Below, one piece after another: positions 7,314-16,266 of a stretch of 64,000 nt of DNA (its first letter is position 1; every line of letters starts with the position of its first letter). Position numbers and translations under genes: made by a program. The notes beneath the pieces were generated by a model that ran no database searches, was not told the origin of the DNA, and saw only the letters and a list, made by a program, of their open reading frames with translations. This DNA is from Streptomyces alfalfae (GTDB lineage: Bacteria; Actinomycetota; Actinomycetes; Streptomycetales; Streptomycetaceae): positions 1 through 64,000 of the forward strand of contig NZ_QEXM01000009.1 in assembly GCF_004127445.1 (NCBI RefSeq), given 5' to 3'.

Positions 7314-8132
7314 ATGACGCCCCGCATCACCGGCCGGCCCGCCGGCCGCCTCCGCCTCGTCGCCTCCGGGGGCGAGCGCCGCCCCACCCTCGTCCTGGTC
7401 GCCCACGGCAGCCGCGACCCCCGGGCCCTCGCCACCGTCACGGCCCTCGCCGAGCGGGTCCGCGAGCAGCGGCCCGGCCTCGCCGTGCGCCTGGGGCACA
7501 TCGAGCTGAACGAGCCGCTGCTCACCGACACCCTCGCCGCCCACGCGAGCGGCCGTGCCGTGCTGGCGCCGCTGCTCCTCGGCCGGGGCCTGCACGTCAA
7601 GCGCGACATCCCCGCGGCCGTCGCGGCCGCCCCCCACCTGGACGTCCGCGCCACCGCCCCGCTCGGCCCGCACGCCCTGCTCGCCGAGGCCCTGCACACC
7701 CGGCTCGTCGAAGCGGGCTGGCCCCCGCGACCGCTCGGCACGGCCGCGCGCCGCTGCCACGCCGTCGTCCTCGCCGCGGCCGGTTCCCGCGACCCGGAGT
7801 CCGCCGCCGACACCGAAGCCGCGGCCGGGCTGCTCGCGGAGCGGCTGGGCGTCCCCGTGGCGCCCGCGTACGCCGCGCCCACCGCGGCCTGCGCCCGTAC
7901 CGTGCCGGAGGCGGTCGCGGCCCTGGCCGAGCGGGGCAGGACCCGCACGGCCGTGGCCGCGTACTTCACCGCGCCCGGCCGCTTCGCCGCCCAGAGCGCG
8001 GACGCGGCACCCTGGATCGCGGCGGCCCCGCTGGGCGCCCACCCCGCCCTCGCCCGCCTCGTCCTGCACCGCTACGACCAGGCGTGCGGAGCCCCGGCCA
8101 TGGCCGAACAGCGCCGCCCGACCGCCGTCTGA
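7314..8132 (+). CDS. Sirohydrochlorin chelatase-like protein, two tandem CbiX domains
   Basis: The product (272 residues from the ATG at 7314) contains two CbiX-like halves. The first has the expected His residues, in LVLVAHGSRDPRA and LGRGLHVKRDIP, and would insert Fe2+ (for siroheme) or Co2+ into sirohydrochlorin. The second half begins AAAGSRDPES, has lost the matching His, and ends with AAYFTAPGRFA, so it is probably structural. Proximity to nasA suggests supply of siroheme to nitrite reductase; this is inference. An in-frame ATG at 7290 is an alternative start. I prefer 7314 because a CATCCT box ends six bases upstream, the same geometry as in the next gene. Confidence 0.8.
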   Translation: MTPRITGRPAGRLRLVASGGERRPTLVLVAHGSRDPRALATVTALAERVREQRPGLAVRLGHIELNEPLLTDTLAAHASGRAVLAPLLLGRGLHVKRDIPAAVAAAPHLDVRATAPLGPHALLAEALHTRLVEAGWPPRPLGTAARRCHAVVLAAAGSRDPESAADTEAAAGLLAERLGVPVAPAYAAPTAACARTVPEAVAALAERGRTRTAVAAYFTAPGRFAAQSADAAPWIAAAPLGAHPALARLVLHRYDQACGAPAMAEQRRPTAV

Positions 8133-8180
8133 CGAGGGGCCAGGACCCTCTTTGTCATCGCTTGCGTCTACTGTCGGTGC

Positions 8181-9542
8181 ATGGAAGGCACAGCACCGAA
8201 CGCGCGGGACGACACCTATGAGGCGTACGACGAGGCCGCCGTCGAGCGGTGGGCCGCCGAGCCCGACAAGCGTCCCGGACGCACGGCCTTCCAGCGTGAC
8301 CGCGCGCGCGTGCTGCACTCCGCCGCCCTGCGCCGCCTCGCGGGCAAGACGCAGGTCGTCACACCGGGCACCCGCAACCAGGCCTGGGACGCCAGCGCCC
8401 GTACGCGTCTGACGCACTCCCTGGAGTGCGCGCAGGTCGGCCGCGAGCTGGGCGCCGCCCTCGGCTGCGACCCCGACCTGGTGGAGACCGCCTGCCTCGC
8501 GCACGACCTCGGCCACCCGCCCTTCGGGCACAACGGCGAGCAGGCGCTGAACGAGGTGGCGGCCGACTGCGGCGGCTTCGAGGGCAACGCCCAGTCGCTG
8601 CGGCTCCTCGCGCGCATCGAGCCGAAGCGCTTCGTCCGCTCCGAGACTGCCGGCGACCTCGTCAGCGTCGGCCTGAACCTCACCCGGGCCGCCCTCGACG
8701 CCGCCACCAAGTACCCCTGGCCGCGCGGCGGCCACCCCCACGACCCCGAGTCGTCGAAGTTCGGGGTCTACGAGGACGACAGGCCGGTCTTCGACTGGGT
8801 CCGCAAGGAGGCCCCCGGGCAGCGCGTCTGCTTCGAGGCGCAGATCATGGACTGGTCGGACGACGTCGCGTACTCGGTCCACGACTTCGAGGACGGCCTG
8901 CACGCCGGCCACATCGACCCGAACGCGCTGCACGCAGAGCCCGAGCGCCAGGACGTCTTCGCCGTGGCGATCGGGCGGTACGTCCCCGACGACACCGACC
9001 CCGAAGAGCTGGCCCACGCCCTCGACCGCCTCCTGGAGCAGGAGTGGTGGCCGCACGGGTACGACGGGACGGCCGTCGCCCAGGCCCGCCTGAAGGACGC
9101 CACGAGCCAGCTCATCGGCCGCTTCTGCCTGGCCGCGGAGACCGCCACGCGCGCGCGATGGGGGCGCCCTCCCGGCCCCCCGGGCAGCGGGGGAGGCGCC
9201 CGCCCCCTCACACGGTACGCGGCCGAGCTCGTCGTCCCCCGCGAGGCGCGGTACGAGTGCGCGGTGCTCAAGGCCGTCGCCGACCGCTACGTGATGCAGC
9301 GCCCCGCACAGGAGCGGCTCCGCGCCGACCAGCGGATCGTCGTCGCCGAACTGGCGGACGCGCTCATGACGCGCGCGCCCGACGGGCTCGACCCGCAGTT
9401 CCGCGCGCTGTACGAGGCGGCCTCCGACGACCGTGCCGCGCAGCGCGTGGTGGTCGACCAGATCGCGTCCCTGACCGACGCGGCGGCCCGCGCCCTGCAC
9501 GCCAGGATGACGTCGAGACACCTCGGCGGCCACGGGCAGTGA
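8181..9542 (+). CDS. dgt: dGTP triphosphohydrolase (dGTPase-like HD-domain protein)
   Basis: This 453-residue HD-superfamily enzyme is of the kind that hydrolyses dGTP or other dNTPs to the nucleoside and triphosphate. The metal-binding set is visible: [10 protein letters not shown] (His), [17 protein letters not shown] (HD pair and further His) and [17 protein letters not shown] (Asp). The N-terminal [29 protein letters not shown] is the family's conserved entry. A Gly/Pro-rich stretch ([11 protein letters not shown], about residue 331) interrupts the C-terminal half. It lies upstream of dnaG with only the FAD reductase between, a link to DNA replication and nucleotide pools. A TACTGT box ends six bases before the ATG, so the message may be leaderless. 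Confidence 0.93.
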   Translation: MEGTAPNARDDTYEAYDEAAVERWAAEPDKRPGRTAFQRDRARVLHSAALRRLAGKTQVVTPGTRNQAWDASARTRLTHSLECAQVGRELGAALGCDPDLVETACLAHDLGHPPFGHNGEQALNEVAADCGGFEGNAQSLRLLARIEPKRFVRSETAGDLVSVGLNLTRAALDAATKYPWPRGGHPHDPESSKFGVYEDDRPVFDWVRKEAPGQRVCFEAQIMDWSDDVAYSVHDFEDGLHAGHIDPNALHAEPERQDVFAVAIGRYVPDDTDPEELAHALDRLLEQEWWPHGYDGTAVAQARLKDATSQLIGRFCLAAETATRARWGRPPGPPGSGGGARPLTRYAAELVVPREARYECAVLKAVADRYVMQRPAQERLRADQRIVVAELADALMTRAPDGLDPQFRALYEAASDDRAAQRVVVDQIASLTDAAARALHARMTSRHLGGHGQ

Positions 9543-9705
9543 CCATGAAGTGACCACGAGGCGTGACGGAAAGTGGCCGACAGGGGCCACGCCCCCTTCC
9601 CCCATCACGCTCCGTGCGGGACGCTCCTGTGGCATTCGGACGGCGTTCCGGCGTACAGACAGTTTTCACCGGGTACACCCCGGTCCCCCGGCGAGGAGGC
9701 ATCAA

Positions 9706-10968
9706 GTGGTCGACGCGCATCAGACGTTCGTCATTGTGGGAGGAGGTCTGGCCGGCGCCAAGGCGGCAGAGACCCTCCGTTCCGAGGGTTTCACCGGCCG
9801 GGTGATCCTCGTCGGCGACGAGCGTGACCGCCCCTACGAGCGCCCGCCCCTGTCCAAGGGGTACCTGCTGGGCAAGGAGGAGCGCGACAGCGTCTTCGTC
9901 CACGAACCGGGGTGGTACGCGCAGGCCGACGTCGAACTGCACCTGGGGCAGCCCGTGGTCGCGATCGACCGCGAGGCGCGGAGCGTGCGCCTGGGCGACG
10001 GCACGGTCATCCACTACGACAAGCTGCTGCTCGCCACCGGAGCCGAGCCGCGCCGCCTCGACGTCCCCGGCACGGACCTCGCCGGCGTGCACCACCTGCG
10101 CCGCCTCGCCCACGCCGACCGCCTCCGGCAGGTCCTCACCGCCCTCGGCAGGGACAACGGCCACCTGGTGATCGCGGGGGCCGGCTGGATCGGCCTGGAG
10201 ATCGCGGCGGCCGCCAGGGAGTACGGCGCAGAGGTGACCGTCGTCGAGCGCGAGGCCACCCCGCTGCACGCCGTCCTCGGCCCCGAGGTCGGCCAGATGT
10301 TCGCCGACCTGCACGCCGAGCACGGCGTCCGCTTCCACTTCGGCGCGAGCCTCACCGAGATCGTCGGCCAGGACGGCATGGTCCTCGCGGCGCGTACCGA
10401 CGACGGCGAGGAGCACCCCGCCCACGACGTCCTCGCCGCGATCGGCGCGGCCCCGCGCACGGCCCTCGCCGAGGCCGCGGGCCTCACCCTGGCCGACCGC
10501 GCCGAGGGCGGCGGCATCGCGGTCGACGCCTCGCTGCGCACCTCCGACCCCGACATCTTCGCCACCGGCGACGTGGCGGCCCTGGAGCACCCCCTCTTCG
10601 GCGCCCGCCTGCGCGTGGAGCACTGGGCGAACGCCCTGAACGGCGGCCCCGCCGCGGCCCGCGCGATGCTCGGCCGGGACGTCACCCACGACCGGGTGCC
10701 GTACTTCTTCTCCGACCAGTACGACGTGGGCCTGGAGTACTCGGGATGGGCGCCCCCGGGCTCGTACGACCAGGTGGTGGTGCGCGGTGACGCCGGCAAG
10801 CGGGAGTTCATCGCGTTCTGGCTGCGCGAGGGCCGGGTCCTCGCCGGGATGAACGTGAATGTGTGGGACGTCACGGAGACCGTCCAGAAGCTGATCCAGT
10901 CCGGCGCCCGCCCCGACCTGAACGCCCTCGCGGACCCCGGCACCCCCCTGGCGTCGCTGCTCGCGTGA
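9706..10968 (+). CDS. FAD-dependent NAD(P)H oxidoreductase, ferredoxin-reductase type
   Basis: The 420-residue protein has the Rossmann FAD motif FVIVGGGLAGAKAAETL at the N-terminus, RPPLSKGYL, a second dinucleotide motif LVIAGAGWIGLEIAAAAREYG (about residues 147-165) for NAD(P)H, the FAD-closing IFATGDVAALEHP, and a C-terminal reductase dimerisation domain (YFFSDQYDVGLEYSGWAP). Such proteins pass electrons to ferredoxins, often for P450 or dioxygenase systems; no partner is adjacent. The GTG at 9706 is chosen because GAGGAGG at 9693-9699 is ideally spaced; the upstream frame to 9550 has no conserved residues. Confidence 0.9.
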   Translation: MVDAHQTFVIVGGGLAGAKAAETLRSEGFTGRVILVGDERDRPYERPPLSKGYLLGKEERDSVFVHEPGWYAQADVELHLGQPVVAIDREARSVRLGDGTVIHYDKLLLATGAEPRRLDVPGTDLAGVHHLRRLAHADRLRQVLTALGRDNGHLVIAGAGWIGLEIAAAAREYGAEVTVVEREATPLHAVLGPEVGQMFADLHAEHGVRFHFGASLTEIVGQDGMVLAARTDDGEEHPAHDVLAAIGAAPRTALAEAAGLTLADRAEGGGIAVDASLRTSDPDIFATGDVAALEHPLFGARLRVEHWANALNGGPAAARAMLGRDVTHDRVPYFFSDQYDVGLEYSGWAPPGSYDQVVVRGDAGKREFIAFWLREGRVLAGMNVNVWDVTETVQKLIQSGARPDLNALADPGTPLASLLA

Positions 10969-11011
10969 AGGGCCGGGCGGGAGTGTCACAGGCGGGCCGT
11001 AGTATTCCTAC

Positions 11012-12910
11012 GTGGCAGGCAGGATCAATGACGAGGACGTGAAGGCGGTTCGGGACGCGGTCCCGATCGACGCCGTGGTCTCCGACTACCTCCAGCTGCG
11101 CAACGCCGGCGGCGGGAACCTCAAGGGCCTGTGCCCCTTCCACGACGAGAAGTCCCCGTCCTTCCAGGTCAGCCCGAGCAAGGGTCTCTTCCACTGCTTC
11201 GGCTGCCAGGAAGGCGGCGACACGATCGCCTTCGTGATGAAGATCGACCACCTCACGTTCTCGGAGACGGTCGAGCGCCTCGCCGCCAAGGCGGGCATCA
11301 CCCTGCGGTACGAGGAGGGCGGGTACAACCCCAGTCATCAGCGCGGCGAGCGCATCCGCCTGGTGGAGGCCCACAAGGTGGCCGCCCAGTTCTACGTGGA
11401 ACAGCTGGAGAGCCCCGAGGCCGAGATCGGCCGGAAGTTCCTCGCCGAGCGCGGCTTCGACCAGGCCGCCGCGGCGCACTTCGGCGTGGGCTACAGCCCC
11501 GCGGGCTGGGACCACCTCACCCGCTTCCTGCGCGGCAAGGGCTTCACCGACAAGGAGCTGACGCTCTCGGGGCTCTCCCAGGAGGGCCGCCGCGGCCCCA
11601 TCGACCGCTTCCGCGGCCGTCTGATGTGGCCGATCCGCGACATCGGCGGCGAGGTCGTCGGCTTCGGCGCCCGCAAGCTGCGCGACGACGACAACGGCCC
11701 GAAGTACCTCAACACGCCCGAGACGCCGATCTACAAGAAGGGCCAGGTCCTGTACGGCGTCGACCTGGCCAAGAAGGAGATCGCGAAGACGTCCCGCGCG
11801 GTCGTCGTCGAGGGGTACACGGACGTCATGGCCTGCCACCTCGCGGGCGTCACGACCGCCATCGCGACCTGTGGCACGGCCTTCGGCGGCGACCACATCA
11901 AGATCCTCCGCCGCCTCCTGATGGACAACGGAAGCGCCCGCGTGATCTTCACCTTCGACGGCGACGCGGCGGGCCAGAAGGCCGCCCTGCGGGCCTTCGA
12001 GGACGACCAGAAGTTCGCCGCCGAGACCTACATCGCCATCGCGCCCGACGGCATGGACCCCTGCGAGCTGCGCCTGGCCAAGGGCGACGAGGCGGTGGCC
12101 GACCTCGTCGAGCCGCGCACGCCGCTCTTCGAGTTCGCCCTGCGCCAGATCGTCGGCAGGTACGACCTGGAGACCCCGGCGGGCCGCGCCGCCGCCCTGG
12201 ACGAGGCGGGGCCCGTCGTGGCCCGCATCAAGAACAGCGGCGCGCAGCACGAGGTGGCGGTCCAGCTCGCCGGCATGCTCGGCATCCTCGACACCCAGTT
12301 CGTCGTCAAGCGCGTGGCGCAGCTCGCCCGTTGGGCCCGCGACCGCGGCGGCAGGGGCCCGGCCCAGCCGCAGGGCAGGCCCCAGCAGACGTACGCGCAG
12401 GGACCGCCCCCGCCCAGCGGCCCCGCCCTCACCCTGCGCAGTCCCGCCCACCGCACCGAGCGCGAGCTGCTCAAGCTGGCCCTCCAGCGCCCCGAGCTGG
12501 TCTCCCCGGCCTTCGACGCGTACGGGGCGGACGAGTTCACCGCCCCGCCCTACGCCGCGGTGCGCCAGTGCATCGAGGAGGCGGGCGGCGCCGAGGCGGG
12601 CATCGCCGAGCCGCAGGCCTACCTCGGGCGGGTGCTCGACGCGGCGCCCGACGACACGGTGCGCCGCATGGTCACCGAGCTGGCCGTCGAGGCGATCCTG
12701 CGCAAGACCGTCGACGAGGTCTACGCGGGCGTGCAGCTCGTCCAGGTCCGGCTGCGCGCCGTGGACCGCCGCATCCGGGACGTCCAGGGCAGCCTCGCCC
12801 GGCTCGGCGCGGGCGGCGACCCGCAGCAACTGGTGGCCGTGCAGAACGAGTTGTGGGTCCTGCAGCAGTACGGCCAGGCACTGCGCGACCGCGGGGCCGA
12901 CGCGCTCTAG
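11012..12910 (+). CDS. dnaG: DNA primase
   Basis: This 632-residue primase makes RNA primers at the replication fork. Domains in order: N-terminal zinc-binding domain (CPFH at about residue 41 with CFGC at about 68), the RNA polymerase core, the TOPRIM fold (VVVEGYTDVMA and IFTFDGDAAGQKA supply the acidic metal-binding residues), and a C-terminal helicase-interaction domain after a Pro/Gln-rich linker (about residues 450-475). Length is normal for actinobacterial DnaG. The start is GTG, with TAGTAT at 11000-11005 ending six bases before it and no ribosome site, so a leaderless message is likely. Confidence 0.97.
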   Translation: MAGRINDEDVKAVRDAVPIDAVVSDYLQLRNAGGGNLKGLCPFHDEKSPSFQVSPSKGLFHCFGCQEGGDTIAFVMKIDHLTFSETVERLAAKAGITLRYEEGGYNPSHQRGERIRLVEAHKVAAQFYVEQLESPEAEIGRKFLAERGFDQAAAAHFGVGYSPAGWDHLTRFLRGKGFTDKELTLSGLSQEGRRGPIDRFRGRLMWPIRDIGGEVVGFGARKLRDDDNGPKYLNTPETPIYKKGQVLYGVDLAKKEIAKTSRAVVVEGYTDVMACHLAGVTTAIATCGTAFGGDHIKILRRLLMDNGSARVIFTFDGDAAGQKAALRAFEDDQKFAAETYIAIAPDGMDPCELRLAKGDEAVADLVEPRTPLFEFALRQIVGRYDLETPAGRAAALDEAGPVVARIKNSGAQHEVAVQLAGMLGILDTQFVVKRVAQLARWARDRGGRGPAQPQGRPQQTYAQGPPPPSGPALTLRSPAHRTERELLKLALQRPELVSPAFDAYGADEFTAPPYAAVRQCIEEAGGAEAGIAEPQAYLGRVLDAAPDDTVRRMVTELAVEAILRKTVDEVYAGVQLVQVRLRAVDRRIRDVQGSLARLGAGGDPQQLVAVQNELWVLQQYGQALRDRGADAL

Positions 12911-13182
12911 CGGGCGTGGGTCCCGTGTCACGGGTACCCGTCGGGTAACCACGCGGTCACGGACCGGACTCAAAAAGTCACCGCACGCCCCTCGTGGCGG
13001 CCGTGTGTCGTGCCCCACACTGGGGTCCGGTGCCTGAGTCCTCGGAGCGCGGCCGGCTCGCAGACAGCGGGCCCGACACCCCCGCGGTTCCACACACCGT
13101 GTCCGGGACGGACAGCGGCGAGGCCGTCGTCCCTCTCCCGTTGCCGCACGCCTCAGCTGCGATCACCCTGGAGGTCGCCCCC

Positions 13183-14340
13183 GTGCAGACCCAGACCCTC
13201 ACCCAGACCGACACCGCCGTGCGTGCCGACGCCGACGCGGACGTCCTGGAAGCGGTGCCGCCGCAGAACCGCGCCGCCCGGCGCCCCGAGACCGCCCCGG
13301 CGAGGGGCGCGACGGAGACCCCCGAGACGGCGGAGGCCGCCGAGGCGCCGGACCCGGGGGACGTCCCCGACGCCCTCGAACCCGAGACCGTCGATCTGCC
13401 CGCCCCCCGCGGCCGCGCCGACACGAGCGGCCCGTCGTCCGACCTGTTCCGCCAGTACCTGCGCGAGATCGGCCGGATCCCGCTGCTCACCGCGGCGGAG
13501 GAGGTCGAGCTGGCCCGCGGGGTGGAAGCCGGCCTCTTCGCCGAGGAGAAGCTGGTCAACACCCCCGACCTGGACTCCCGGCTCGCCCTCGACCTCGACA
13601 AGCTGGTCGTCATGGGCCGCATGGCCAAGCGCCGCCTCATCGAGGCGAACCTGCGCCTGGTCGTCTCCGTCGCCAAGCGCTACGTGGGCCGCGGCCTGAC
13701 CATGCTGGATCTCGTCCAGGAGGGCAACCTCGGCCTGATCAGGGCCGTCGAGAAGTTCGACTACGCCCGGGGGTACAAGTTCTCCACGTACGCCACCTGG
13801 TGGATCCGGCAGGCCATGTCCCGCGCGCTCGCGGACCAGGCCCGCACGATCCGGGTGCCCGTGCACGTGGTGGAGCTCATCAACCGCGTCGTGCGCGTCC
13901 AGCGGCGGATGCTCCAGGAGCGCGGGTACGAACCCACGCCCGAGGAGGTCGCCGCCCAGCTCGACCTGCTGCCCGAGCGCGTCAGCGAGGTGCTGCGCCT
14001 GGCGCAGGAGCCGGTCTCGCTGCACGCCCCGGTGGGGGAGGAGGACGACGTCGCGCTCGGCGACCTGATCGAGGACGGCGACGCGACGTCCCCCGTGGAG
14101 TCGGCGGCGTTCCTGCTGCTCCGCGAGCACCTGGAGGCGGTCCTCTCCACTCTCGGCGAACGCGAGCGCAAGGTCGTGCAGCTCCGCTACGGCCTGGTCG
14201 ACGGCAGGCCCCGCACCCTGGAGGAGATCGGCCGGATCTTCGGCGTGACGCGCGAACGCATCCGCCAGATCGAGTCGAAGACCCTCAACAAGCTGCGGGA
14301 CCACGCCTTCGCGGACCAGCTGCGGGGCTACCTGGACTGA
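13183..14340 (+). CDS. hrdA: RNA polymerase sigma-70 family factor, HrdA-like
   Basis: The 385-residue protein is a primary-type (group 1/2) sigma factor. After an acidic, poorly ordered N-terminus of about 80 residues come region 1.2 ([22 protein letters not shown]), region 2 ([20 protein letters not shown]...[13 protein letters not shown]), region 3 ([14 protein letters not shown]) and region 4 with the helix-turn-helix [20 protein letters not shown]. Streptomyces carries several such paralogues (HrdA-D); position next to dgt and dnaG points to HrdA, from memory of S. coelicolor. GGAGG at 13170-13174, eight bases before the GTG, fixes the start; the frame is open from 12994 but weakly conserved. 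Its stop lies three bases from the stop of the convergent ABC gene. Confidence 0.85.
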   Translation: MQTQTLTQTDTAVRADADADVLEAVPPQNRAARRPETAPARGATETPETAEAAEAPDPGDVPDALEPETVDLPAPRGRADTSGPSSDLFRQYLREIGRIPLLTAAEEVELARGVEAGLFAEEKLVNTPDLDSRLALDLDKLVVMGRMAKRRLIEANLRLVVSVAKRYVGRGLTMLDLVQEGNLGLIRAVEKFDYARGYKFSTYATWWIRQAMSRALADQARTIRVPVHVVELINRVVRVQRRMLQERGYEPTPEEVAAQLDLLPERVSEVLRLAQEPVSLHAPVGEEDDVALGDLIEDGDATSPVESAAFLLLREHLEAVLSTLGERERKVVQLRYGLVDGRPRTLEEIGRIFGVTRERIRQIESKTLNKLRDHAFADQLRGYLD

Positions 14341-14343
14341 CCC

Positions 14344-16266
14344 TCAGTCCACCTCGGCCACCGCCTGGGCGAACTGCGCGGCGTACAGCCGGGCGTACGC
14401 GCCGTCGGCGGCCAGGAGCACATCGTGCGTGCCCTGCTCCACGATGGCCCCGTCCTCCATGACGAGGATCGTGTCCGCGTCACGGATCGTGGAGAGACGG
14501 TGCGCGATGACGAAGGACGTGCGCCCGTGCGCGAGCCGGGCCATGGCCTTCTGGATCAGCACCTCCGTCCGGGTGTCGACGGAGCTGGTCGCCTCGTCCA
14601 GCACCAGGATCACCGGATCGGACAGGAACGCCCGGGCGATGGTGATGAGCTGCTTCTCGCCCGCGCTCACGCCCGCGCCGTCGTCGTCGATGACGGTGTC
14701 GTACCCCTCGGGCAGCGTCCGCACGAACCGGTCGGCGTGGGCGGCGCGCGCCGCCTCCTCGATCTGCTCGCGCGTGACGTCCTTCGACGCGCCGTACGCG
14801 ATGTTCTCCGCGATGGTGCCGCCGAACAGCCAGGTGTCCTGGAGCACCATGCCGATCCCGGAGCGCAGCTCGTCACGCGTCATCCGCGCGATGTCCACGC
14901 CGTCCAGGGTGATGCGCCCGCCGGTGACCTCGTAGAACCGCATGAGCAGGTTGACCAGCGTGGTCTTGCCCGCGCCCGTGGGACCGACGATGGCGACCGT
15001 GTGGCCGGGCTCCACGGCCAGCGACAGGTCCTCGATGAGCGGCTTGTCCTTGTCGTAGCGGAAGGACACGTGCTCCATCTCGACCCGGCCGCGCAGGTGG
15101 CCGGGGCGCTCGCCCGGCACGGGGTCGGCCTCCTGCTCCTCCGCGTCGAGGATCTCGAAGACCCGCTCGGCCGACGCGACGCCGGACTGCACGAGGTTCG
15201 CCATCGAGGCGACCTGCGTGAGCGGCATCGAGAACTGCCGCGAGTACTGGATGAAAGCCTGCACGTCACCGATGGAGAGCGAGCCCGACGCGACCCTGAG
15301 ACCGCCGACGACGGCCACCAGGACGTAGTTCAGGTTGGAGACGAAGAACATCAACGGCTGCATGACACCGCTGTTGAACTGCGCCTTGAACCCGGCCTCG
15401 TACAGTTCGTCGTTCTGCTCGGCGAAGGTCTTCGCCGACTCCTCCTGGCGGCCGAACACCTTCACCAGCGTGTGGCCGGTGTACATCTCCTCGACGTGCG
15501 CGTTCAGCTTGCCGGTGGTCTTCCACTGCTGCACGAACTGCGGCTGCGACCGCTTGCCGACCTTCGTCGCCACGACGAACGACAGCGGCACGGTGACCAG
15601 CGCCACCAGCGCGAGCAGCGGCGACACCCAGAACATCATCACGAGGACGCCGATGATGGTCAGCAGCGAGTTGATGAGCTGGCCCATCGTCTGCTGGAGC
15701 GTCTGGTTGATGTTGTCGAGGTCGTTCGTGGCGCGGCTCAGGACCTCGCCGCGCTGCCGCTTGTCGAAGTACGACAGCGGGAGCCGCGACAGCTTCGCCT
15801 GGACGTCGCCCCGCAGCCGGAAGACGGTCCTGTTGATGGCGATGTTGGACAGCTGCGTCCCGACGGCCATCAGCAGGCCGGCCACCAGGAACGTGCCGAG
15901 CGCGAGCAGCAGGACCTCGCCGACGGCGTCGAAGTCGATGCCCTCGCCCGGCGTGAAGTCGACGCCGGTGAGCATGTCGGCCATGCCGCCGTCGCCCTTG
16001 TCGCGCATGCCCTCGATGACCTGTTCCTTGGTCAGGTCCGCGGGCATGTCCTTGCCGACGACGCCCGCGAAGAGCAGGTCGGTCGCCTTGCCGAGGATCT
16101 TCGGGCCGACGACGGAGAGCGCGACGCTCAGGAACACCGCGAGGAGCATCCCGTACATCGTGGCGCGCTCCGGCCCGAACTGCGCGAGCAGCCGCTTGCC
16201 GGAGTTCTTGAAGTCCATGGAGCGGGAGTCGGGACCCATTGCCGGTCCACCCATGCCAGGGGGCAT
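14344..16266 (-). CDS. ABC exporter, fused membrane/ATPase subunit 2
   Basis: The 640-residue half-transporter has a six-helix exporter membrane domain (about residues 25-375, with an extra loop of about 60 residues after the first helices) and an ATPase domain: Walker A GPTGAGKTTL near residue 430, a non-consensus signature VSAGEKQL, Walker B VILVLDEATSSVD with the catalytic Glu, and the H-loop AHRLS. Its start overlaps the stop of the upstream subunit by one base (TAATG), so both are made together as a heterodimer of the LmrCD/TmrAB type, exporting lipids, drugs or peptides; substrate unknown. Confidence 0.92.
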   Translation of the reverse strand: MPPGMGGPAMGPDSRSMDFKNSGKRLLAQFGPERATMYGMLLAVFLSVALSVVGPKILGKATDLLFAGVVGKDMPADLTKEQVIEGMRDKGDGGMADMLTGVDFTPGEGIDFDAVGEVLLLALGTFLVAGLLMAVGTQLSNIAINRTVFRLRGDVQAKLSRLPLSYFDKRQRGEVLSRATNDLDNINQTLQQTMGQLINSLLTIIGVLVMMFWVSPLLALVALVTVPLSFVVATKVGKRSQPQFVQQWKTTGKLNAHVEEMYTGHTLVKVFGRQEESAKTFAEQNDELYEAGFKAQFNSGVMQPLMFFVSNLNYVLVAVVGGLRVASGSLSIGDVQAFIQYSRQFSMPLTQVASMANLVQSGVASAERVFEILDAEEQEADPVPGERPGHLRGRVEMEHVSFRYDKDKPLIEDLSLAVEPGHTVAIVGPTGAGKTTLVNLLMRFYEVTGGRITLDGVDIARMTRDELRSGIGMVLQDTWLFGGTIAENIAYGASKDVTREQIEEAARAAHADRFVRTLPEGYDTVIDDDGAGVSAGEKQLITIARAFLSDPVILVLDEATSSVDTRTEVLIQKAMARLAHGRTSFVIAHRLSTIRDADTILVMEDGAIVEQGTHDVLLAADGAYARLYAAQFAQAVAEVD

